DNA of 5,328 nt from Calditrichia bacterium (GTDB lineage: Bacteria; Calditrichota; Calditrichia; JAJRVZ01): assembly GCA_030634505.1 (NCBI GenBank), contig DAOWAQ010000159.1, forward strand, positions 1 to 5,328. Reading direction: 5' to 3'. The position numbers and the translations under genes were made by a program. Numbering within the stretch: the stretch's first letter is position 1; the number at the start of each line of letters is the position of its first letter. Below the pieces are notes generated by a model that had not been told where the DNA came from, made no database searches, and worked only from the letters and a program-made list of their open reading frames with translations. Below are positions 1-5,328 of this stretch, piece by piece.

Positions 1-495
1 ACATCATGTACATATAAAGTTGAAGAAAATTTGAATGTTCGAACAGCTTCACAACGGGTTGTAAAAGCACGAAAAATGATAATCGAATTATTACTTGCAT
101 CATGCCCACAATCGAAAATTATTCAAGACATAGCATCGGCACATCAAGTATCACAACAAAGGTTTAAGCAAGAACATGAAGATTGTATTTTATGTGGTTT
201 ATGTGTTCGAATTTGTGAAGAACAGATGATGGGCAAAGCCATCGGTTTTAGAGGCAGGGGAGAATCCAGAAGTATAGGCACACCATTTGATGTAAAATCA
301 GAAGAGTGCAGGTTATGTGGTGCATGTATTTACGTGTGCCCTGCATGTCAATTACGATGTACCTTTAATGATCCGGACAAAGCAATTTGTGGTGGATGTG
401 CCAATTTAAGCCCGCCTTGTGTTGAGAAAGATCAGTTTAAGGATATGATGTGTTATATGGACCCGTGTGTAGCATGTGAAATTGAAAAAGATTGA
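1..495 (+). CDS. NuoG/HoxU-like iron-sulfur electron-transfer protein (5' truncated)
   Basis: The frame is open from base 1, so this is the last 164 codons of a longer gene; the in-frame TTG at 31 is probably internal. The visible start, T-S-C followed by a VRTASQRVVKARKMIIELLL stretch, matches the end of a 2Fe-2S ferredoxin domain and the following linker in NuoG, HoxU and related dehydrogenase subunits, so the Cys at bases 7-9 is probably the last 2Fe-2S ligand. The next NuoG element, the His-Cys3 4Fe-4S site, looks degenerate: only one Cys remains (SCPQSKIIQDIA). Two classic 4Fe-4S motifs follow, CILCGLCVRIC (184-216) and CRLCGACIYVC (307-339), the second leading into CP. After them comes a Cys-rich tail with eight more cysteines. 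The likely role is a cytoplasmic electron relay. It sits 21 nt before a glutamate-synthase-like flavoprotein gene, so it probably passes electrons to or from that protein. Family assignment is good; the physiological partner is inferred. Confidence 0.85.
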   Translation, partial: TSCTYKVEENLNVRTASQRVVKARKMIIELLLASCPQSKIIQDIASAHQVSQQRFKQEHEDCILCGLCVRICEEQMMGKAIGFRGRGESRSIGTPFDVKSEECRLCGACIYVCPACQLRCTFNDPDKAICGGCANLSPPCVEKDQFKDMMCYMDPCVACEIEKD

Positions 496-505
496 AAATA
501 GAATT

Positions 506-510
506 GGAGG
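506..510 (+). promoter_or_regulatory. Shine-Dalgarno site of the glutamate-synthase-like gene
   Basis: GGAGG lies 6 nt before the ATG at 517, in the 21-nt gap after the upstream stop codon. It fixes the start of the downstream gene. The short gap without a terminator supports co-transcription of the two genes. Confidence 0.85.
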
Positions 511-516
511 AATAAA

Positions 517-2106
517 ATGTCAGTAACTCTATCCAGAGTAAATTCATCAGCAGCGACTTTAACAAAAAACAGAACAGAAGATTCTGTTACACCATGTTCC
601 GGGATGTGTGTGACGTGTGTTGATGGCTGTATAGGTATGTGTGAAATAGGCAAATCTGCTTATCGTGGACATGAGGTAATTTATCCACAGCCTTTTGGTG
701 TGATAACAACTGCATCTGAAAAAACTTATCCGATTGATTATTCACATTTTAATATTATGGGAACGGCTGTAGGTGCACATGGTATTGAAGCAGATAGTGA
801 TAAAGCGATTTTTCCGGCTGTGAACCTTGAGGTTAAGTTCGGACATAATAATGGAGTCAAATTTAAATATCCCTGGATTATTCCGGGAATTGGGTCAACT
901 GACATTGCCAAAAACAACTGGGAAGGTTTAGCAATAGGTTCTGCTCTTGCAGGTACAGGATTGACCATTGGAGAAAATGTGGCTGGAATGGATCCTGAAT
1001 CAATAATAAAAAATGGTCGTGTTATAGATACCGTTGATTTAAAAAGACGGGTGAAATTATACCAGGATCATCAAAGAGATGGATATGGTGCAATCATTCT
1101 TCAAGCGAATGTGGAAGATACAAGACTTGGTGTTCAGGAATATGGAATTGAAAAATTAGGCGTTTCTGTTGTAGAGCTTAAATGGGGGCAGGGCGCAAAA
1201 AATATAGGCGGTGAAGTAAAAATTAAAAATTTGAAGAAAGCTCAAATGTTATATGAACGTGGTTATGTAGTTTTACCAAATCCCACAGACCCGAATGTTA
1301 TCAAAGCATTTGAGAATGGCGCTTTTAAAGAATTTGAACGTCATTCAAGGGTTGGCATGGTTGAAGAAGAAGCATTTGCAAAACGTGTTGAAGAATTAAG
1401 AAAAGCCGGAGCAAAACATGTATTCCTAAAAACGGGCGCTTACAGACCCGCTGATTTAGCGCGAGCTATAAAATATTCTTCAAAATATAAGATTGATCTT
1501 TTAACCGTAGACGGGGCAGGCGGCGGTACCGGTATGAGCCCATGGCGAATGATGAATGAATGGGGCATGCCACCGGTCGAACTTCATTCTCTGCTTTATC
1601 AATATGCAAAACAACTATCGGATGCGGGTGAGTATGTGCCGGCTCTTGCATTAGCAGGTGGATTTACTTTTGAAGATCAAATTTTCAAAGGATTGTCAAT
1701 AGGAGCTCCTTTTGTAAAATTAATTGGCATGGCTCGCAGCCCGATTGCTGCAGCAATGGTAGGAAAGACAATCGGTAATGCGATTAAGATAAATCAGATT
1801 CCAGTTTATGTGGAAAGATTTGGTAATAGTATTGATGAAATCTTTGTTACAGCGGCAGATTTACGTGAAGAATTAGGTAATGATGAATTTGAAAAAATTC
1901 CATCGGGAGCATTGGGATTATATACATACTATGAACGACTAGGTCAAGGTTTACGCCAATTGATGTGCGGCAGTCGTAAATTTGCATTGAAATATATGAC
2001 CAGAAATGATCTTACTGCGTTAACTCAGGAAGCCTCAAATATAAGTGGAATTGATTATGTTATGGATATGGATAAAAAGGAAGTTGAAACGATATTAAAG
2101 AATTGA
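517..2106 (+). CDS. FMN-binding glutamate-synthase-like oxidoreductase with N-terminal Cys cluster
   Basis: A 529-residue protein matching the FMN-binding central domain of glutamate synthase (GltB-type TIM barrel). Visible landmarks are TIGENVAGMD (150-159), KWGQGAKNIGGEVK (222-235), FLKTGAYRP (303-311), the glycine-rich DGAGGGTGMSP (332-342, FMN/phosphate region in GltB) and LAGGFTFEDQIFKGLSIGAP (379-398). There is no N-terminal glutaminase domain, no GltD part and no C-terminal GXGXG domain. The usual CHLNTCPVG-type 3Fe-4S loop after the barrel is replaced by ARSPIAAAM (406-414). Five of the six cysteines lie at 27, 31, 34, 38 and 42 (CxxxCxxCxxxCxxxC), probably binding an Fe-S cluster; the sixth is C484 in LMCGSRKF. 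The protein is likely a cytoplasmic flavoprotein exchanging electrons with the upstream NuoG-like Fe-S subunit. Products are often annotated as glutamate synthase, but without a glutaminase domain the substrate is uncertain. The ATG at 517 is supported by a GGAGG site. A strong terminator follows 18 nt after the stop. Confidence 0.9.
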   Translation: MSVTLSRVNSSAATLTKNRTEDSVTPCSGMCVTCVDGCIGMCEIGKSAYRGHEVIYPQPFGVITTASEKTYPIDYSHFNIMGTAVGAHGIEADSDKAIFPAVNLEVKFGHNNGVKFKYPWIIPGIGSTDIAKNNWEGLAIGSALAGTGLTIGENVAGMDPESIIKNGRVIDTVDLKRRVKLYQDHQRDGYGAIILQANVEDTRLGVQEYGIEKLGVSVVELKWGQGAKNIGGEVKIKNLKKAQMLYERGYVVLPNPTDPNVIKAFENGAFKEFERHSRVGMVEEEAFAKRVEELRKAGAKHVFLKTGAYRPADLARAIKYSSKYKIDLLTVDGAGGGTGMSPWRMMNEWGMPPVELHSLLYQYAKQLSDAGEYVPALALAGGFTFEDQIFKGLSIGAPFVKLIGMARSPIAAAMVGKTIGNAIKINQIPVYVERFGNSIDEIFVTAADLREELGNDEFEKIPSGALGLYTYYERLGQGLRQLMCGSRKFALKYMTRNDLTALTQEASNISGIDYVMDMDKKEVETILKN

Positions 2107-2123
2107 TTACAGGGTATAATATC

Positions 2124-2157
2124 AAAAAAAGCCGTCCAAATTTGAGACGGCTTTTTT
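2124..2157 (+). terminator. Intrinsic terminator after the Fe-S/flavoprotein unit
   Basis: GCCGTC (2131-2136) pairs with GACGGC (2146-2151) across a 9-nt loop. A run of seven A before it can pair with the six T (2152-2157) after it, extending the stem to about 12 bp. The G+C-rich core followed by a T tract is a textbook Rho-independent terminator. It closes the left operon 18 nt after the stop codon. Confidence 0.92.
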
Positions 2158-2293
2158 ATTTTATTTATTTAAAGCTATCATTTTACCTGAGAGCGAATTT
2201 ATGAAAAAAATATTTTTTTAACCAAAATAGAATAATAAATCGTCTTATTAATAGACTCTTAAATAAGGAGTTGAAAAGCATAACCTTGAAAAT

Positions 2294-2301
2294 AAAGGAG
2301 G
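2294..2301 (+). promoter_or_regulatory. Strong Shine-Dalgarno site of the small exported protein gene
   Basis: AAAGGAGG lies 6 nt before the ATG at 2308 and is close to the ideal anti-16S complement. It selects this start and argues that the small gene is real and well translated. No convincing promoter hexamers were identified in the AT-rich leader 2158-2293. Confidence 0.85.
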
Positions 2302-2307
2302 TTTATT

Positions 2308-2703
2308 ATGCGTCAAATTTTAATTTCTTTAATCGCCTTGGTTTTATTAACCGAATTTACCTTTGCACAAAGTGATGTTCTGATTTGGAATGGAAGTAGT
2401 GAAGAATTGGTTGAATTTATAAAATCGAATGATGAGAACCGAAAAGTATTTGCCCTGCAAAAAATCATTATGAATCCTAAATTTGTGAATGCCAATCATG
2501 TTGCTTATGATATCTACAGAATGTATCGAAGTCATAAAAATGACAAAATAAGACAAATGGCATTGGTCTCCCTGTACAAATTGGAACATTACTTTTTGTT
2601 AAAAAACCTCAAGGATGATTTATACAAGGAAAAGAATCCGAAAATTCGGAAACAGATTTATGCAATACTTAATAAAATGCCTGTTCTATCTAAACTAAAC
2701 TAG
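2308..2703 (+). CDS. Small exported protein with HEAT-like helical repeats, function unknown
   Basis: A 131-residue protein that I do not recognise as a named family. Residues 1-20 form a signal peptide: a short basic start (MRQ), a hydrophobic core (ILISLIALVLL) and a likely signal peptidase I site after TFA, before Gln21. There is no lipobox Cys. The mature part, about 111 residues, is almost wholly helical. It contains three similar segments, at about 41-54 (NDENRKVFALQKII), 78-92 (NDKIRQMALVSLYKL) and 110-124 (NPKIRKQIYAILNKM), spaced 32-37 residues apart. This is the spacing and the N/D-x-x-x-R pattern of HEAT or ARM-type repeats. The protein is likely periplasmic and may act as a small binding scaffold; that role is inferred only from the fold type. 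It has its own Shine-Dalgarno and is flanked by terminators on both sides, so it looks monocistronic. Confidence 0.8.
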   Translation: MRQILISLIALVLLTEFTFAQSDVLIWNGSSEELVEFIKSNDENRKVFALQKIIMNPKFVNANHVAYDIYRMYRSHKNDKIRQMALVSLYKLEHYFLLKNLKDDLYKEKNPKIRKQIYAILNKMPVLSKLN

Positions 2704-2722
2704 AGTTAAAAGAAGTATTATT

Positions 2723-2753
2723 AAAAAAAAGGAAGAATATTCTTCCTTTTTTT
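2723..2753 (+). terminator. Intrinsic terminator, symmetric, possibly bidirectional
   Basis: GGAAGA (2731-2736) pairs with TCTTCC (2741-2746) around an ATAT loop; the 16-nt core is a perfect palindrome. Eight A precede it and seven T follow, giving a long A/U-extended stem and a T tract in both directions. It ends the small exported-protein gene 19 nt after its stop. Being symmetric, it could also stop transcripts of the convergent minus-strand pair, which ends at 2919; no other hairpin was seen in 2754-2918. Confidence 0.88.
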
Positions 2754-2918
2754 ATTTAATCTAAGTTTATAATATCTTTGGACCACGGGTTGCAATTCTC
2801 GTAAATAAAAATAAAAGTCAGCAATATTATACAGTTAATTTTGATGGAGAAATTTGGTAACCGGATTTTACATATACAGAAAGCAAATGAAGGGGTATAT
2901 TTCTATTAAAAAATAATT

Positions 2919-3653
2919 TTAATCAAAAAATATTAATACTACCAAAAGCACTATCAAATTAATTGCAGTAATTAAATACCCCAGCGTTTTGCCAATTCTG
3001 TCCCAAATTGTTAGTTTTCCTTTTTGGAAAGTATCTTCATTTGCCCGGGTTAAAACACTAAACAATCTCTTTTTCCACAGAACAAAAAAAATAACACCAA
3101 TTATTATTGAAATTAAATGAAGCGCATTTCTCTCACTAAGGAATGAATCAATAATTGAAAAGTATATCGGATATAAAATAAATACAGCAAGTAAAACAAA
3201 CAGTGTCAAAATATAATAATTATCACCCCAAACCTGCTTTCTGAAAATTTTAAACAAAATCATTACGGTGAAAGGTGCAAAGGCAAATATGAAAGAAGAA
3301 ATTCCATTATAAAAATTATAGGTTTCAAACCTAATGAACGTTAACACAAAAGCTGTTACAACTAATAATAAAAATACTCGCCAGGCGCCTAACAGTTTTT
3401 CAGTAATAGCAACACAAAAAATTATGATTAATAAATTAATGAACAGATGAATTAATAGAGGTGGCTCAGGGCCGTGTGCAAAAACAGAAGTCAAATATTG
3501 CCAGGGAAATGCCAACCCAACATTGGCAGCTAAGAACGCATAAAGCACATCATTAAAAAGTATGGGAATTGAAATGATGATACAGCTCAAAAATATAGAG
3601 AATGAAATATGTGGAAATGGTAAATATTTATTAAATAGAATTTTACTTATCAT
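2919..3653 (-). CDS. Rhomboid-like intramembrane protein with variant active-site motif
   Basis: A 244-residue polytopic membrane protein with about seven hydrophobic helices (roughly 16-35, 66-83, 90-107, 117-135, 147-168, 178-194 and 221-243). It fits the rhomboid (GlpG/S54) plan of six core helices plus one extra at the C-terminus. Visible rhomboid landmarks are WQYLTSVFAHG (51-61), which resembles the conserved WR.lT..f.H, then H69-x3-N73 (the oxyanion-hole pair of GlpG), TEKLLG (84-89), which resembles E+xxG after helix 2, G117-I-S119-S120 at the catalytic-serine site, and H179 starting helix 6 as the catalytic histidine. The usual GxSG is GISS here, and the HxxGxxxG helix is HLISIIIG, so two packing glycines are serine. 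It may be an active intramembrane serine protease or a pseudoprotease; both catalytic residues are present. The start codon lies inside the end of the upstream gene (11-nt overlap) with only a weak AAGAA before it, suggesting translational coupling. Confidence 0.75.
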   Translation of the reverse strand: MISKILFNKYLPFPHISFSIFLSCIIISIPILFNDVLYAFLAANVGLAFPWQYLTSVFAHGPEPPLLIHLFINLLIIIFCVAITEKLLGAWRVFLLLVVTAFVLTFIRFETYNFYNGISSFIFAFAPFTVMILFKIFRKQVWGDNYYILTLFVLLAVFILYPIYFSIIDSFLSERNALHLISIIIGVIFFVLWKKRLFSVLTRANEDTFQKGKLTIWDRIGKTLGYLITAINLIVLLVVLIFFD

Positions 3654-5328
3654 TTCTTATTTGCTCTATTGTTTTTAACATTTGTATACCATTTGTATTT
3701 TTAGGATTAATTTCTATTGATTTATTGTAAAATTCAATGGCAAGTTCATATTGACCATTTCTCATATAACCTTCACCCAAACTGTCATACACATTCCAGG
3801 ATTGTGGAAAAATTTCTACATTCAGTTTAAATAAAGCAATGGCGTCATCAATCTGACTACCCTGTAAATATTCATAACCTAAAGCATTAATCTGGCGTTC
3901 GGTGAACAATATTGTTGTAGTATCTTTTTCTACAGACTGATAATAATAATCAATCGCTGCCTCAACCCCTTTTTCATTTAACAATTTCTCAAAATGTGGA
4001 TTTATATTTCGTTGTATTACCCAGAAATCTTTTAAATTTACTCTCGGTTGAGTACAATAATAGATGGGTTTGTTATTTTCATGAGGTATACAATAAGGGT
4101 GTGTAAATATCCCTCTTTCTTCTACTTTTTTAAACATTTGCTGCAGATCTGCTCTCGGCAATCCTACAGTAATATATTGTTGTTTAAAATCATTGGACAG
4201 AAGAGACTGATAATAATACCAACCATGAAAACTTACCGGCTCCGGTAAATTGTATTGATTACGATAGTAATGTATCGCAGCAGCCTGACCCCAGTTACTT
4301 GTTATTATTCCAATATCTTCATTAGTTTTATTAGATATTTCATTATAAATATCATTAACCTGAGAAGCTAATTCCGGCCAACCAAATCTATCGGCAATAT
4401 GCTGTGGCAAATTGGTGATTTCAAGATTTTCAGTTCGTACACCGGCATCAATACCCATAATTCCGACATATTTTACTAATTGTTCAACAGGTAAAATAGG
4501 AATAACCAATGGTAATAACGGAAGACTTAAAATTACATAAGCAATTGGAATCAACAGTTTTGTTTTTTTTAATTTTTTCTCAACTATCCATTGTTCAATT
4601 TTAATTGAACCTACGGCAAACAATATTGCATACATAGGAATCAAAAAATAAAATTTGACACCCATTATAAAAAATAACAAAAAGAGAAATACATACATGA
4701 ATCCAAAAAATCGATATTTTTTCCATAGTTTCGAAAATAACAATAAGACCAATCCAAGAGTCCAAACGGGTAAAGTAAAAATATTGTTGGGTAATATTTG
4801 ACCCCAAACATATTCTAAAAATGAAGGCACATATGCAATGCCTCCGGAATAGGAAGAAGCGAAATCAACGAAATACCAATCATGTTGAGATTGCCAATAA
4901 ATATAGGGTAGGGAATATAAAAGGGCTATAAATCCCGAGAGCCAAATCCATTGTTTTTTATAAATTGCTCTTTGCGGCACCAACCACAGAGTCACAAAAA
5001 TTGCCAATCCAAAAAACAATATGGATATTTTATTAAGCAATCCCAATCCGAGTACAAAACCCAATAATATCCACAATCTGGGATTGTCCTCTTTAAACAA
5101 TCGAACCAATAGATAAATTGAAATTACCTGAATCAGAAAATCCAGACTATCATAAGTAAAAATAGCACCGTGAATTATAAATCCGGAGAAGAGAGACAAT
5201 ACACCTGTTAACATTATGGCATATTTTTTACCGCCTAATTCTTTTGCAATAAGGCAGGTAAATATCAATGTAACTGCGCCCAAAAAACCTGAGGCAAAAT
5301 GCAGGGATTTGATGGAAGTTCCAAATAC
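3643..5328 (-). CDS. PMT/ArnT-superfamily membrane glycosyltransferase with C-terminal TPR module (5' truncated)
   Basis: The frame is open to the window edge, giving 561 visible codons. The TTG at 5283 is not needed as a start, and the gene's true beginning lies outside. Residue numbers here count from that TTG. The N-terminal part has many hydrophobic helices with family landmarks: TYDSLDFL (43-50), LLGFVLGLGLLNKISILF (73-90), YWQSQHDW (129-136), QILPNNIFTLPVWTLGLV (162-179) and GVKFYFLIPMYAILFAVG (208-225). A soluble region follows with DRFGWPELASQV (298-309), IITSNWGQAAAIHYYR (326-341) and PYCIPHENNKPIYYC (396-410). These match family-39-like transferases that use polyprenyl-phosphate sugars, acting at the outer face of the inner membrane. 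The first-loop catalytic Asp/Glu would lie upstream of the window. Such proteins usually end soon after this region. Here about 120 further residues follow, including two TPRs (about 465-495 and 496-530), probably periplasmic. The acceptor and sugar are unknown. Confidence 0.85.
   Translation of the reverse strand, partial: VFGTSIKSLHFASGFLGAVTLIFTCLIAKELGGKKYAIMLTGVLSLFSGFIIHGAIFTYDSLDFLIQVISIYLLVRLFKEDNPRLWILLGFVLGLGLLNKISILFFGLAIFVTLWLVPQRAIYKKQWIWLSGFIALLYSLPYIYWQSQHDWYFVDFASSYSGGIAYVPSFLEYVWGQILPNNIFTLPVWTLGLVLLLFSKLWKKYRFFGFMYVFLFLLFFIMGVKFYFLIPMYAILFAVGSIKIEQWIVEKKLKKTKLLIPIAYVILSLPLLPLVIPILPVEQLVKYVGIMGIDAGVRTENLEITNLPQHIADRFGWPELASQVNDIYNEISNKTNEDIGIITSNWGQAAAIHYYRNQYNLPEPVSFHGWYYYQSLLSNDFKQQYITVGLPRADLQQMFKKVEERGIFTHPYCIPHENNKPIYYCTQPRVNLKDFWVIQRNINPHFEKLLNEKGVEAAIDYYYQSVEKDTTTILFTERQINALGYEYLQGSQIDDAIALFKLNVEIFPQSWNVYDSLGEGYMRNGQYELAIEFYNKSIEINPKNTNGIQMLKTIEQIRNDK

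Noticed and set aside
31..33. TTG as the real start of the iron-sulfur protein.
   Set aside because: The frame continues to base 1, and the upstream codons T-S-C-T-Y-K-V-E match the end of a 2Fe-2S domain, so the start lies outside the window.
738..968. Open reading frame on the minus strand inside the glutamate-synthase-like gene; similar antisense frames occur inside the other genes.
   Set aside because: They lie wholly within strongly conserved coding sequence on the other strand and lack sensible protein features or ribosome sites; they are chance frames.
2201..2221. Tiny open frame MKKIFF in the leader of the small exported-protein gene, overlapping an AT-only palindrome (A7-TA-T7).
   Set aside because: Six codons with no convincing ribosome site. 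The composition is explained by the A and T runs, and an AT-only palindrome is a weak hairpin, so neither a leader peptide nor a terminator is supported.
2267..2273. GGAG directly followed by TTG in the leader, a possible upstream leader ORF running into the exported-protein gene in another frame.
   Set aside because: There is no spacing between the Shine-Dalgarno-like bases and the TTG, and the encoded peptide has no recognisable character. The downstream AAAGGAGG/ATG is clearly better.
2754..2918. Possible small RNA or second terminator in the spacer between the convergent units.
   Set aside because: No stable hairpin, promoter-like pair or coding signal could be seen; only a short GGTAACC palindrome, which is not meaningful alone.
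5281..5283. TTG as the start of the glycosyltransferase.
   Set aside because: The frame stays open to the window edge with fitting hydrophobic, family-like residues, and the first catalytic loop of the family would lie further upstream.

Overview
This is a 5.3 kb AT-rich window from a bacterial chromosome. It holds two plus-strand transcription units on the left and a convergent minus-strand gene pair on the right. Genes are close-packed with short AT-rich spacers. The plus-strand genes have strong purine-rich Shine-Dalgarno sites, and two A-tract/hairpin/T-tract terminators are visible. The source looks like an anaerobic or facultative member of the FCB superphylum (Ignavibacteria, Calditrichota or Bacteroidota relatives). 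That rests on the low GC, a TPR tail of a style common in Bacteroidota-like proteins, and a ferredoxin-type flavoprotein pair typical of anaerobic metabolism. It is an inference, not a demonstrated placement.

Left unit (1-2157): the 3' part of a gene for an iron-sulfur protein related to the N-terminal electron-transfer region of NuoG/HoxU. After 21 nt comes a complete 529-residue FMN-binding glutamate-synthase-like protein with an N-terminal five-cysteine cluster. A strong intrinsic terminator closes the unit. The two products plausibly form an electron-transfer/flavin oxidoreductase complex. The flavoprotein lacks a glutaminase domain and the usual 3Fe-4S cysteines of GltB, so true glutamate synthase activity is doubtful.

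Middle unit (2308-2753): a small exported protein with HEAT-like helical repeats, preceded by a near-perfect Shine-Dalgarno and followed by its own intrinsic terminator. The 200-nt spacer before it (2107-2307) holds only the terminator and an AT-rich leader. The spacer 2754-2918 shows nothing recognisable.

Right unit (5328 down to 2919, minus strand): a membrane glycosyltransferase of the PMT/ArnT superfamily, cut by the window edge. It carries an unusual C-terminal TPR module and overlaps by 11 nt a rhomboid-like seven-helix membrane protein. The rhomboid keeps the catalytic Ser and His but has a variant active-site motif. The overlap suggests translational coupling; any functional link between the two is unknown.

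No tRNA, rRNA, CRISPR array or insertion sequence was seen. Nothing here clearly forms a wholly new system. The most interesting points are the unusual Fe-S/flavoprotein pair and the glycosyltransferase-TPR fusion.
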